Of a DNA stretch of 64,000 bases, positions 17,443 through 26,521 are shown one piece after another. Source of the stretch: Nostoc sp. UHCC 0926. Lineage in GTDB: Bacteria > Cyanobacteriota > Cyanobacteriia > Cyanobacteriales > Nostocaceae. The stretch lies in NCBI RefSeq assembly GCF_028623165.1, contig NZ_CP117768.1, positions 5,022,001 to 5,086,000 of the forward strand, in the 5' to 3' direction. Both the position numbers and the translations under genes were made by a program. How positions within the stretch are numbered: the first letter of the stretch is position 1; each line of letters begins with the position of its first letter. A model generated the notes under the pieces. That model worked only from the letters and a program-made list of their open reading frames with translations. It searched no databases and was not told where the DNA came from.

Positions 17443-18348
17443 TTACCAAGCATCTTCCTCTAACTGTCTCTCAATTTGAGAAATCGCCAACTTAAACACT
17501 GCCTGAACTCCCGCTTCCTCTTCCTTGGCTAATGCGGCTTGCAGGGGTTCTAAAGCAGCACCATCGCCAATTTTCATCAATGCCAGGGCTGCCGCTTTTC
17601 GAGTTTCCCAATCGGCATGATCCAGTAACTCAATGAGGTTAGGGATCGCTGGTCGATAGGTCAGGCTACCCAAAGCAGCAGCTGCTTCACACCGGACAAT
17701 TTCAGATGAGTCGGTGAGGGCGTTAACTAAAGTATTAAATGCTCCTTCTTCAGTACCTTCTTCAGCAATTTTAGCGATCGCACCCACCACCGCAGCACGA
17801 ACTTCAGGCGAGTCAGAGTTAATCTCTTGATATAAATATTCCTTCGCCTCTGCTCCAATAAATCCCAACGCCCATACTGCATATCCTTTGGCACTTTCTG
17901 GATACTCGCTTGACGCTAAGATTTTTAGTAATGCTGGCACCGCGGCCTTACCTATCTTGGCCAGCGCTCCCACCGATGAGGCTTTGACCACCGTATCTTC
18001 ATCATTTAACAGAGCCTTGACCAAGGTTGGAATTGCGATCGGGTCAGCGATCAGTGTCAGGGTTTTGGTGCTGGCTCGCCGCACAACTGGGTTTGGGTGA
18101 TTTGCCACAGCTTCCATTAATAAAGGGGTCGCTGGTTTACCGATTTTACCCAATGCCTCTGCAAAACTCAACCTAACCATCCCCCGTGAGTCTCCCATAC
18201 TCTCAATCATCTGCTTGAGTAGGTCTTGGTCATCATGGTTGAAGGTGTTTAAGCCTAATTGCTCACTCACCGCTGCAAATAAAGCATCAGTTTCTGCCTG
18301 AGACAGATTTAACGAATCCTCCCCGGATTGAGTTTTGGAGTAGAGCAT
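17443..18348 (-). CDS. cpeF: CpeF-type phycoerythrobilin lyase (HEAT repeat)
   Basis: This 301-residue all-helical protein is made of about seven HEAT/PBS-lyase repeats (VRLSFAEALGKIGKPATPLL, VVRRASTKTLTLIADPIAIP, VKASSVGALAKIGKAAVPA). An acidic N-terminal helical region (about 60 residues) precedes them. The length and context match CpeF of the E/F clan, reported in Fremyella to attach the doubly linked phycoerythrobilin to CpeB Cys-50/Cys-61. CpeB here has both cysteines. An upstream 79-residue protein shares its strand with a 32-base gap. Assignment as CpeF rather than another E/F-type protein is by family and locus. Confidence 0.75.
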   Translation of the reverse strand: MLYSKTQSGEDSLNLSQAETDALFAAVSEQLGLNTFNHDDQDLLKQMIESMGDSRGMVRLSFAEALGKIGKPATPLLMEAVANHPNPVVRRASTKTLTLIADPIAIPTLVKALLNDEDTVVKASSVGALAKIGKAAVPALLKILASSEYPESAKGYAVWALGFIGAEAKEYLYQEINSDSPEVRAAVVGAIAKIAEEGTEEGAFNTLVNALTDSSEIVRCEAAAALGSLTYRPAIPNLIELLDHADWETRKAAALALMKIGDGAALEPLQAALAKEEEAGVQAVFKLAISQIERQLEEDAW

Positions 18349-18380
18349 ATGACTTATAGCTAAATTATTAAGATGGATTA

Positions 18381-18620
18381 CTAGTTGCTGAGGTTCAGGG
18401 CAGCTTGCTGATTACGGAGTTCCTGGAGGGCAGAATCAATCTTGGCAAGCTCCGGCTCCAGTTTTGCCATAACATTTACTCTCATCAACTTAGCCCGTTT
18501 TGCTGTTTCCATAGTTTCTTGGACTAGACGTTCCCGATACTGCTCAAGTTCTGCAATAACTTCTGCTACTTCTTGAGCGTTTACGTTATCGGTTGTTGTG
18601 AGTTCTGAGATTTCATCCAT
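18381..18620 (-). CDS. small helical protein upstream of cpeF
   Basis: This 79-residue hydrophilic protein is predicted to be almost entirely helical (AQEVAEVIAELEQYRERLVQ, AKLEPELAKIDSALQELR), with heptad-like spacing suggesting a coiled coil. It lies 32 bases before cpeF and is likely co-transcribed. I do not recognise a named family; conserved small unknown genes do accompany lyase genes in phycoerythrin clusters. The 350-bp region upstream (18621-18969), shared with a divergent gene, holds mosaic repeat pieces. Confidence 0.7.
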   Translation of the reverse strand: MDEISELTTTDNVNAQEVAEVIAELEQYRERLVQETMETAKRAKLMRVNVMAKLEPELAKIDSALQELRNQQAALNLSN

Positions 18621-18969
18621 AACTTTTGTTTCCTAAATGCGTGTTTATATAATGATGTGTAGTCAATGTTCGACTATCGTTTGTATTTGGCTACTCGCTA
18701 AAGACCAGCACTTAGCTGTTACATGGAACTGAACAATTGGCAACAGACAACTAATTAATAGCTGACAAATGCATATATTCCGATCTTCTCAGATCGCGTT
18801 ACCACTGGTAAAGCTTTTGACGCAAATCTTCAAAAGTCGAACCAAATTATAAACTTCGATCCAACTTATGATAAGTCTTTTAGGCTTTTTTGAATGAAAG
18901 TGCCGCAGCTACGCCCGTCGTAGACATCGCGCTCGTATGGTCTAGCACAGTTCAACAGGAGAAGTCGTG

Positions 18970-19599
18970 ATGATTACCAATCCTTGTCTTCAAGCTGTTA
19001 TAGAAGCTCCGTGGTATGAGGGTGAGCCATTATGGCCGTGGTTCGTTGCAGACTATAAACCATTCTCGCGCATTCAGTTATATGGTGAGATGACGGATTT
19101 GGAGGTTGGTTTAATATTTGCCCAACTGGTAAAGTACAACGATTTAGACAGTGAGAGCGATGCCAACGACGTTCTGTATCAAGTTATTGAGTCCGAGACA
19201 CTGATTTTGCCAGGAGGTCTTCAAGTCAGGTCTACTGCTGATGAACTGATCTACCCCGGTTGCTGTTGTGGTCTAGAAGAGTGGCGGGAGTGGTTAGATT
19301 TTTTGACTACAGGGCGATCGCCTTGGCTTGGTCACGATCCAAGCCCCTGGATTGAAATGGTGGATGGTTTTGTTCGTGTATGGTCAGATGGAGGAATGGA
19401 TTCAACAGCCAGCGCATTTCACCTCGATTTTGAGCAATCCACCTTCGAGACGGAACTGAGCAAAGTGCAGCAGGACTTGAGTACCTTCCTGATAAAGATT
19501 GAGGCGTGGGCTAATGGGATAAAGTTTCCAGAACCTAGCAAGCTATCGTCTAAGTTTGACCAATGCTTTGCTATTTCACGTAAATGGTCAGAGGAATAG
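18970..19599 (+). CDS. hypothetical protein
   Basis: ATG 18970 has AGGAG eight bases upstream; an in-frame GTG at 18967 is the alternative. The product (about 209 residues) is acidic, Trp-rich and soluble (PWYEGEPLWPWFVADYKPF, YPGCCCGLEEWREWLDFL, SPWLGHDPSPWIEMVDGF). No signal or membrane segment is seen. The Trp/Pro-rich character resembles immunity- or SMI1-like folds, but I cannot support an assignment. It converges with the DUF1838-like gene and lies within the phycoerythrin island. Confidence 0.65.
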   Translation: MITNPCLQAVIEAPWYEGEPLWPWFVADYKPFSRIQLYGEMTDLEVGLIFAQLVKYNDLDSESDANDVLYQVIESETLILPGGLQVRSTADELIYPGCCCGLEEWREWLDFLTTGRSPWLGHDPSPWIEMVDGFVRVWSDGGMDSTASAFHLDFEQSTFETELSKVQQDLSTFLIKIEAWANGIKFPEPSKLSSKFDQCFAISRKWSEE

Positions 19600-19630
19600 T
19601 TACCAACTGCTTAACTAATTACGAATTATT

Positions 19631-20431
19631 TTAAGAGGTTTCCTCTAGTGGAAAAATATCCCCCCGCAAGTAGGACTCAAAGTTTTTCTTAAAGTATTGA
19701 ATGCTGGTCACATTCGGTTCATCGCTTTCCGTTGGGGTGAATTCATAAATTGGTACTTTTTCTCTCACCAGCTTGACCAAGCTAGGATGAAGCTCCTCAA
19801 AAGAATCTACTCTAAATATTATTGTTTCAAATCTTAATTTAGCTGGATGAGCATATCCTAACTTCATCCAGGGCAACCAAGGACAGTCCCTGGCCCACTT
19901 AGCAGGAGGGACTTCAGTTGCATCCGGTCGGCAAGTATTTGATATAAAGTACTCAATTCCCTTAAACTTTTCTCCAGGACAATAGTCTAAATATTTACTA
20001 TCTCCTGCTAAGGGATGCGGGTATTCTAAAGGAATTTCCATCACAGAGGTAATATATCCCCTGCCTTTGGGTATGACAAATTTCTTTGGTTTGACTGAGC
20101 CTTGAACAATGCGGTTAGCAATGTGGACTACTGGTACTGCTTGACTTGCTGTTGGTGATTTCCAAAAGTGGAGAATCTCTTGCGTATCCGGGTCACAAAA
20201 TAAACCTAACTCTCTATTGATGCGATACCCAACTTCACCGTTTTCAGGATCGGGTTTGAGAAATACTTTAGTAGCATTCATCCCAATAATAGAGAACAAT
20301 TTTTCCTTTGGTAAGTCTTGTGTTTCTTGCCACCAAATTTCTCCAGACCAGTTGTAATAGAGCTGTAACCCATGATTTTTTCTGTAAAAATCGAGGTTAT
20401 TAAATTCGTAGTCATCTAAATAATCATTCAT
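19631..20431 (-). CDS. DUF1838-like protein
   Basis: This 266-residue protein resembles the DUF1838 family. It has a region with YYNWSGEIWWQ, a central GRGYITSVMEIPLEYPHPL segment and a conserved WARDCPWLPWMKLGYAHPAK block rich in Trp and Pro. No signal peptide is seen. The family is seen in cyanobacteria and some eukaryotes and has no known biochemical role. It is divergent from cpeY, with about 300 bases of shared upstream DNA carrying repeat modules. Confidence 0.6.
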   Translation of the reverse strand: MNDYLDDYEFNNLDFYRKNHGLQLYYNWSGEIWWQETQDLPKEKLFSIIGMNATKVFLKPDPENGEVGYRINRELGLFCDPDTQEILHFWKSPTASQAVPVVHIANRIVQGSVKPKKFVIPKGRGYITSVMEIPLEYPHPLAGDSKYLDYCPGEKFKGIEYFISNTCRPDATEVPPAKWARDCPWLPWMKLGYAHPAKLRFETIIFRVDSFEELHPSLVKLVREKVPIYEFTPTESDEPNVTSIQYFKKNFESYLRGDIFPLEETS

Positions 20432-20728
20432 ATAAAACTCCTATTATCCTCAAATGCCTGCCTAGACGCTTCTTCGGCTTGTCGTTAGACATCGCAACTC
20501 TCACCCAGTAGCTCAGTAAGCGAATTTTATTTTATTTTGACATAAACGTAAGTCTGTAGGCTTTATCTTCCAATTTCTAGCATTTAGTCTAAACTCCAGT
20601 GAAAAGCAACTGCATTTTTTGATAGTTCAATTTATAAACATTATTTACTGCTATTTCCCAGTCCCCAGTCCCTAGTACGATAGTAAACGTGACCTTTGAG
20701 CAATTATCCAAAAGCCATTTACAAATCA

Positions 20729-21994
20729 ATGGATAAACGTTTTTTTAAAATGTTTGGGCTAACAGAAGATCAAGCGATCGCAATTATTGATACACCATTA
20801 GAACAACTCGAAGACGCTTCTGATAAGTATATTGCTGTTTCCCATCTGATTAATTATCCCACTGAGCAATCGATCGCGGCTTTGGTACGGGCGATTGAAA
20901 CCAGTAACCCTGATGAGTTAGACCACCGGATTGTTCGACGCAAGGCTGTGGAAAGTCTGGGGCGATTGCAGGCCGAATCAGCTTTACCTATAATTCGGCA
21001 GTGCCTTAAAGATGATGATATTTATACTATTGAAAATACCGTGTGGGCGATCGGGGAAATCGGGACTAAAGATCCAGAAATTCTCGAAGAAGTGGCGCAA
21101 CTGCTCGATAAACCAGGTCAAATCTATCGAGTGATTATTCACACCCTAGCTAACGCTAACTATCAGGCGTCTTTAGAACGTGTTCGGAAATTTACCCAAG
21201 CTGAGGATGAACCTACCCGTAGTGCAGCGATCGCTACAGTTTGTCGTTTCACAGGTGACTATTCTCAAATCACTGAGGTGATGGCGCTGCTGCAAAGTTC
21301 TAGCGTCAATGCACGGCGCGGTTGCATTCAAGACCTGATTGATTCACACTACTACAAAGCAATCCCAGAAATTGCCCGTTGTCCTGTATCTCTGGTGTTT
21401 CGGTTACGAGGATTGCGGATGCTTTTGGATGCAGGCGTTCCTAGTGGTGAAATTACCTTTACAGAAATTCAACCTTATCTAGAGCAAGTACTCTACGATC
21501 ATCCCAACGACCTTGATTTAGTACATGAGTATGACGCTACCCCTGTTCTAGATTTTGTCATTAACGAACTCTACGAAACCGATTTTGGACGGTGTTATTT
21601 AGCGACAAAAACCTTACTGGATATCTATGCACAAGAAGCACCAGCAGCACTTCTAGCAACTTATTCTGACAAGGCATATAACGATTATGGCGCTCATTAT
21701 AATGTCATGAAACTTTTCGGCTGGCTGAAATATGCTCCCGCCTACGATTTGTTAGTAGAAAACCTGTACAATCGCGAACCTCAGTTTCAGAAATCTCGTG
21801 CTGCTTGTGCGATCGCTCTTAGTGAATTAGGTGATTCACGAGCAATTATTGAACTCAAAACTTGCCTAAATACACCGATTTGGGACTTGAAATACGCTTG
21901 TTTATTAGCCTTAGACCGCTTAGGAGACTCGTCTGGTCGGGAAGTTTGCGCTCACGATGGTGACTGGTTAATTAAGGCGAAAGCGACGAGTTAA
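20729..21994 (+). CDS. cpeY: CpeY, phycoerythrobilin lyase
   Basis: The start at ATG 20729 (MDKRFFKMFGLTEDQAIAII) fits the usual CpeY N-terminus; an in-frame TTG at 20696 would add 11 residues. The 421-residue protein is built of HEAT/PBS-lyase repeats (IVRRKAVESLGRLQAESALP, IYTIENTVWAIGEIGTKDPE) and has the conserved CPVSLVFRLRG and YNDYGAHYNVMKLFGWLKYA blocks. CpeY attaches phycoerythrobilin to Cys-82 of CpeA. It is usually next to cpeZ; here about 5.8 kb of other material separates them. Confidence 0.9.
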   Translation: MDKRFFKMFGLTEDQAIAIIDTPLEQLEDASDKYIAVSHLINYPTEQSIAALVRAIETSNPDELDHRIVRRKAVESLGRLQAESALPIIRQCLKDDDIYTIENTVWAIGEIGTKDPEILEEVAQLLDKPGQIYRVIIHTLANANYQASLERVRKFTQAEDEPTRSAAIATVCRFTGDYSQITEVMALLQSSSVNARRGCIQDLIDSHYYKAIPEIARCPVSLVFRLRGLRMLLDAGVPSGEITFTEIQPYLEQVLYDHPNDLDLVHEYDATPVLDFVINELYETDFGRCYLATKTLLDIYAQEAPAALLATYSDKAYNDYGAHYNVMKLFGWLKYAPAYDLLVENLYNREPQFQKSRAACAIALSELGDSRAIIELKTCLNTPIWDLKYACLLALDRLGDSSGREVCAHDGDWLIKAKATS

Positions 21995-22028
21995 TGAATA
22001 GTTAGGAGTTTTGAAGTAAACTACCCAT

Positions 22029-22055
22029 CACCATACCCCTAAAAGCGGTATGGTG
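22029..22055 (+). terminator. hairpin after cpeY
   Basis: CACCATACC and GGTATGGTG form a 9-bp stem with a 9-base loop, 35 bases after the cpeY stop. The T-tract is weak (CAGACTTT), so termination is probable rather than certain. Confidence 0.5.
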
Positions 22056-22242
22056 CAGACTTTAAACGCTCAAACTTTACTTGACTAAGTATTTAATCGC
22101 TACGATTTTTAGATTCAAAAAGGGAGGCTACAAGGAAAATTGTGGACTTTATTGAAACTCCTGAATTCATTCATAGGGTTATTCTGAATACTGAATTCTG
22201 ACTCCTTCTCATACCAATGTACATCTGCACGCCTCTGATGAT

Positions 22243-23685
22243 TCAGGACTTACTACTAGTGACTGCTTCGTTTAAAACTAACTCTGGTTCTGGTGTCTTC
22301 TCCTCTTCTTCTGGCAAACCGTAAATTGACCTGTACAGCTTCACGTACTGCTTGGCAGATTGATTCCAACTAAAATTTTGACTCATGCCGCGTTTTTGGA
22401 GTTCTTGCCATTGCGGTTTGAAACGGAAGCCTTCCCAAGCCCGGATCATACAGGTAAAAAGGTCTAGTGCTTCATAACGGTCAAAGCAATAACCTGTGCC
22501 TGCGGCATTTTCGGGATCATGATGGGTTACAGTGTCAACTAATCCACCTGTGCGGCGGACAATGGGTACAGAACCGTAGCGCAAAGCCATCATTTGGCTG
22601 ATACCACAAGGTTCAAAACGACTAGGCATTAAGAAGGCATCAGTACCAGCGTAGATCCGGCGAGACAGGGCATCGTTATACAGTAAGTAAGTTGCCATGC
22701 GTCCGGGAAAGCGGGATGCTAATTGCCACATCTGAGTTTCATAGTAGCGATCGCCTGTTCCTAACAGTACAAACTGTGCATCTGTATAAGATAGGAAGCG
22801 ATCGAGGATTTGTAATATCAAATCAATACCTTTTTGTTCCACTAATCGCGTCACAATCCCAATAAAAAAGGCTTTGGAGTTGACTTCTAACCCTAGTTCT
22901 TCTTGCAAAGCAATTTTGTTAGCCTTGCGTTTATCTAAAGTATCAGCAGTGAAGGTTTGAGTAATATATTTGTCATTTTCTGGATTATAAACTTCAGTAT
23001 CAATACCGTTGATAATTCCAGATAATTTGCCGCTAATAAAGGACAGCAAACCTTCTAATGTTTCACCGTAAGTCGGTGTCTTGATTTGCTCCGCGTATGT
23101 GGGCGAAACTGTATTTACCTTATTGGCAAATTGCACTGCCGCTGCCATTACATTATGTCCTTGCATATACCAGGGACACCAAGTAATTCTTTCTAAATAC
23201 CAACGCCACGGCCCTTGATAAGCCAGATTATGAATGGTAAACACTGTGCTGATATCAGGATCTTGGTGCATCCACACGGGAATCATCCCCGTGTGCCAAT
23301 CGTGGCAATGGATAATTTCTGGCTTCCAGTAATTCCAGGCAAACTCGGCTGCACCATTTGCAAACAAAGTGAACCGCCAATCTTCATCATCTCCAGAATA
23401 AATACGGCGGGGCATGAAGGCGGGATGTCCGAATAAGTACAATGGAACATCAGTACCAGGCAGAACACTTTCGTATACTGCAAAGTGCTGGAACATGGCA
23501 TCTCCCCACCAGATGGGTTCATAGGGAATTTCCATTTTGTCTGGCAGGAAGCCGTAGTAAGGCAAGAATATCCGCACATCATGCCCCATTTCTCTCAGGA
23601 CTTTGGGTAATGCCCCGACAACATCACCCATTCCTCCTACTTTCGCAATGGGTGCTGCCTCTGCTGCAACAAATAGAATCCGCAT
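22243..23685 (-). CDS. glgA: glycogen synthase (ADP-glucose type)
   Basis: This 480-residue GT5 enzyme starts MRILFVAAEAAPIAKVGGMG, with the KxGG ADP-glucose-binding motif at residues 15-18. It transfers glucose from ADP-glucose to the growing alpha-1,4-glucan. GIVTRLVEQKGIDLI and the PSRFEPCGISQMMALRYG motif mark the C-terminal Rossmann domain and the catalytic glutamates. The Pro/Glu-rich C-terminal tail is variable in cyanobacteria. The gene stands alone, 131 bases downstream of hemC on the same strand. Confidence 0.95.
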   Translation of the reverse strand: MRILFVAAEAAPIAKVGGMGDVVGALPKVLREMGHDVRIFLPYYGFLPDKMEIPYEPIWWGDAMFQHFAVYESVLPGTDVPLYLFGHPAFMPRRIYSGDDEDWRFTLFANGAAEFAWNYWKPEIIHCHDWHTGMIPVWMHQDPDISTVFTIHNLAYQGPWRWYLERITWCPWYMQGHNVMAAAVQFANKVNTVSPTYAEQIKTPTYGETLEGLLSFISGKLSGIINGIDTEVYNPENDKYITQTFTADTLDKRKANKIALQEELGLEVNSKAFFIGIVTRLVEQKGIDLILQILDRFLSYTDAQFVLLGTGDRYYETQMWQLASRFPGRMATYLLYNDALSRRIYAGTDAFLMPSRFEPCGISQMMALRYGSVPIVRRTGGLVDTVTHHDPENAAGTGYCFDRYEALDLFTCMIRAWEGFRFKPQWQELQKRGMSQNFSWNQSAKQYVKLYRSIYGLPEEEEKTPEPELVLNEAVTSSKS

Positions 23686-23816
23686 GGTAATTTTTGCTTC
23701 CCTGAGATTGTCAAATTAACTCTATGATCCCGACCAACGCGATATGTCGCGTCTGGCACGTATGAGAGTGCAACGGCGATCAATTCTTATCTAATCACAT
23801 CGGCTTGCCCAATTGC

Positions 23817-24788
23817 TTAGGAACCGCGCTGAATCACCGCAAAAATTTCTGACAAAATTTCTTGCGCTCCCTGTTGCCGCAACAGTTCTGCTAGTTCTAT
23901 GCCTAGCCCTTCGGCATTGTTGGCAATGCCTGTGACGGTATCTTTTACCAGCTTTTGACCATCTACACTGGCGACTATCCCTGTTAAGGTCAAATTCTCA
24001 CCAGATATTTCTGTATTTACACCAATAGGTACTTGACATCCGCCCTCTAGAGAGCGTAGAAAAGAGCGTTCGGCAAGACAGCGATCGCGTGTTTGGGGAT
24101 GTTCGATCACTTTGAGTAGAGATAGCAATTCACTATCATCAGCCCGGCATTCTATACCCAAGGCTCCTTGTCCAACAGCGTGGAGAGAGATATTTGCGGG
24201 GAGAATTTGATGAACGCGATCGCCCATTCCCAATCTCTCTAACCCTGCTGCTGCCAAAATCAAAGCATCGTATTCGCCTGCATCCAGTTTTGCCAACCGT
24301 GTAATCAAATTTCCCCGCACATCTTTAAATGTAAAGTGGGGGAAGTGGTGGCGCAATTGTGCTAACCGCCGCAGAGAAGATGTACCGATGACTGCACCCT
24401 CTGGTAAAGTATCGATTTGTTTATCTTTGTGCTTTTCATGCACCACTAATGCATCTGCTGGGTTTTCCCGTTCAGTAATTGCTGCCAGTGTTAACCCTTC
24501 TGGTAAGTGAGTTGGCAGATCCTTGAGCGAATGAACCGCAAAGTCAATCTCCTGATTGAGCATTCCGACTTCAAGTTCTTTAGTAAAAAGTCCTTTATCG
24601 CCAATCTTAGCTAATGCTACATCCAAGATTTTATCGCCTTGGGTAGACATCGTGTGGACTTCAAAAGTGATATCAGGAAAGCTTTTCTGGAGTTGCTCTT
24701 GTACCCAGTAGGTTTGAACCAGAGCAAGTTGGCTTTTGCGTGAACCAATCCGAATAGTGCGTGGGGGACTAGAAACAGCTGAAGTCAT
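23817..24788 (-). CDS. hemC: porphobilinogen deaminase (hydroxymethylbilane synthase)
   Basis: This 323-residue enzyme condenses four porphobilinogens to hydroxymethylbilane for heme, chlorophyll and bilins. Visible motifs are IGSRKSQLALVQTYWVQEQL, FTKELEVGML, AVHSLKDLPT, IGTSSLRRLAQLRH and VRGNLITRLAKLD. The dipyrromethane-cofactor Cys is in LEGGCQVPIG. The length is standard. It supplies tetrapyrrole precursor for the phycobilins used by the nearby phycoerythrin genes, but shares no operon with them. Confidence 0.97.
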   Translation of the reverse strand: MTSAVSSPPRTIRIGSRKSQLALVQTYWVQEQLQKSFPDITFEVHTMSTQGDKILDVALAKIGDKGLFTKELEVGMLNQEIDFAVHSLKDLPTHLPEGLTLAAITERENPADALVVHEKHKDKQIDTLPEGAVIGTSSLRRLAQLRHHFPHFTFKDVRGNLITRLAKLDAGEYDALILAAAGLERLGMGDRVHQILPANISLHAVGQGALGIECRADDSELLSLLKVIEHPQTRDRCLAERSFLRSLEGGCQVPIGVNTEISGENLTLTGIVASVDGQKLVKDTVTGIANNAEGLGIELAELLRQQGAQEILSEIFAVIQRGS

Positions 24789-24930
24789 AAAACAATATAC
24801 CAGTAAGCGATTAATTCACTTTCATCTAGACTACCGTAGTCAGGGACACATACTAATTTTAGGTTTTGGATTTTGGATTTTGGATTACAATTCTTTACCA
24901 AAGGCTGGTTTTAGGAATCTCCACACTACT

Positions 24931-25184
24931 ACTTGCTACAGCATTTCGTTAACTTTGTAGCGAATTAAATTTGGCAATACCCTCCAATGCCAATGCGTCT
25001 ACTGACAATACTAATGCGTCTACTGACAATGCCAATGCGTCTACTGACAATGCCAATGCGTCTGCTGACAATGCCAATGTGTCTGCTGACAATACTAATG
25101 CGTCTGCTGACAATGCCAATGCGTCTGCTGACAATGCCAATGCGTCTGCTGACAATGCCAATGCGTCTGCTGACATTAAAAACG
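24931..25184 (+). repeat. 21-bp x 9 repeat element, copy 1
   Basis: Nine contiguous 21-bp units (24986-25174) of the form AATGCCAATGCG + TCTRCTGAC are preceded by a 55-base leader (CTACAGCATTTCGTTAA ... TTTGGCAATACC) and followed by ATTAAAAACG. Units 2 and 6 carry the variant AATACTAATG. As 21 is a multiple of three, open frames result on both strands (seven-residue period, SADALAL on minus). These frames lack any sign of being a gene. A related copy with the same unit number lies at 50288-50540. Confidence 0.85.
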
Positions 25185-25340
25185 AACTCTTGAGTCCGCT
25201 GTTGAAGGCAGTGTTCTAATTCAGCGTTGAGTGTTTGTAGCTGTTTGTAAAGTTCTGATTGTTGGATGGCGATCGCCTTGTTGCATTCAGCCAGTGGCGA
25301 AGGTTGATAAACTAGATGCAGGACTTTCGCAATAGCAGAA
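25185..25340 (-). pseudogene. fragment of a GAF-containing sensor kinase
   Basis: The minus strand from about 25340 is open and encodes the end of a GAF domain plus the following coiled-coil linker (NKAIAIQQSELYKQLQTLN, AELEHCLQQRTQEF), as seen in cyanobacterial multi-domain histidine kinases. The coding sense stops exactly at the border of the 21-bp element, whose trailer ATTAAAAACG abuts it. No kinase domain remains. Confidence 0.55.
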
Positions 25341-25343
25341 GTA

Positions 25344-25893
25344 ATGAGTGTTGCAAAATCCGCATCCCTAACCCTAGAGGAGTTTCTGAAGTTACCAGAA
25401 ACAAAGCCTGCAAGTATTTATATTGATGGTGAGATTATCCAGAAACCAATGCCGAAAACCCGCCACTCCCGACTTCAGGCTAAGTTGATTAATGGGATTA
25501 ATGAAGTCACAGAGGAGAGGCAAATCGCTTATGCTTTTCCAGAGTTACGTTGTACTTTTGGTGGTCGGTCAATTGTTTCAGATGTGGCGGTTATTTGTTG
25601 GCAACAAATTGAGTTTGACGATAACGGAGAACCTGTAGATGATGTGCTAATTGCTCCAAACTGGACAATTGAAATTCTCTCTCCAGATCAGAGTTCCAAT
25701 CGGGTTACAAGCAAGTAATATCTTGCACTGCCTAAAATATGGTTTTCAGCTTGGATGGTTGATTGATCCAGATGACCGCTCAGTTCTCGTTTTTCAACCA
25801 TATCAACAACCAGAATTTTGTCATAAAGCAGATAGGTTGGCTGTTCTAGATGGTATTGATTTAGAACTGACAGTAGAACAGGTATTTGGCTGA
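25344..25893 (+). pseudogene. Uma2-family (PD-(D/E)XK-like) gene with a frameshift
   Basis: The first frame (25344-25718) encodes the N-terminal two thirds (LTLEEFLKLPETKPASIYIDG, RLQAKLINGI, YAFPELRCTFGGRSIVSDVA, WTIEILSPDQSSNRVT) and then hits TAA. The next frame (to 25893) resumes with ILHCLKYGFQLGWLIDPDDR and VLVFQPYQQPEF. A one-base change near 25700-25715 explains both. Uma2 proteins have a restriction-endonuclease-like core and are highly multiplied in cyanobacteria, with unknown role. A sequencing error cannot be excluded. Confidence 0.8.
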
Positions 25894-25911
25894 GTAACAA
25901 TTTTTATCGAA

Positions 25912-26331
25912 TTAAGGGTCGGCTTTGATATATTCCTGTAACTGTTGAGTACGTAATTTGGTAGAATTTTCTAAACAACCAAAATAAATGGTTGGGGCAA
26001 TACTTCCTCCCTCATATCTGCTTCTCTCTAACTCACAATTGGTATCTCGAAACTTGATCCATGCTACTTGTGCAGCAATCAATTTCTGTTTCCTAGAGCT
26101 TTCTAAAGTAGATAGCAATTGTTGATAAACTCGATTCAGCTTTTTATCTGCATTCTGATAAGATAACTTCGTGCATTCATTAATTGCTGCTTGAGTTTGA
26201 GGATTATTGCAGTTAAGCCTTTGAACTAAGCGCATTGGTAAATCAGGCGTTGTGCCTGCTATTGTCATGGTGGGGGTATTTAAACTACTCAGAGTTAGAA
26301 TACTTGCCAAAACTAGTAATAATTGACGCAT
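25912..26331 (-). CDS. LprI/DUF1311-like secreted protein
   Basis: The start at ATG 26331 gives a 139-residue protein with a Sec signal (MRQLLLVLASILTLSSL, cleavage near TIAG). A frame extension to 26400 would put 23 residues before the signal. The mature part has the LprI-type pattern: paired Cys (LNCNNPQTQAAINECTKLSY), ADKKLNRVYQQLLSTLES, AQVAWIKFRDTNCELE and FGCLENSTKLRTQQLQ. Relatives include lysozyme-inhibitor-like lipoproteins. The cellular role here is unproven; a periplasmic location is likely. Confidence 0.8.
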   Translation of the reverse strand: MRQLLLVLASILTLSSLNTPTMTIAGTTPDLPMRLVQRLNCNNPQTQAAINECTKLSYQNADKKLNRVYQQLLSTLESSRKQKLIAAQVAWIKFRDTNCELERSRYEGGSIAPTIYFGCLENSTKLRTQQLQEYIKADP

Positions 26332-26521
26332 GGCAAAATTTTTATTGTTTAGGTATAGACAAAAGATACCAAAACACGCGTCAGCATTGGTGTGTTCCAA
26401 CGTAGAATACTTCTAAACTTTTTAGAAAAGGTAAACCAGCCGTCAGATGGAAGTCGAAATTTCACAACAATGCTAAAAATAATTTGGTATTTTAGTAATC
26501 TAAGTTTAGCTTTTATATTTT

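Noticed and set aside
17279..17479. 66-residue plus-strand frame beside the TonB remnant
   Set aside because: It overlaps the cpeF 3' end, has no ribosome site and looks like AT-rich chance sequence.
24986..25174. CRISPR array
   Set aside because: The 21-bp units are contiguous without unique spacers, and no cas genes are present.
24949..25219. Open frames on both strands across the 21-bp array (seven-residue repeats) as real proteins
   Set aside because: A 21-bp unit without stops leaves several frames open automatically. No ribosome site or non-repeat domain supports translation.
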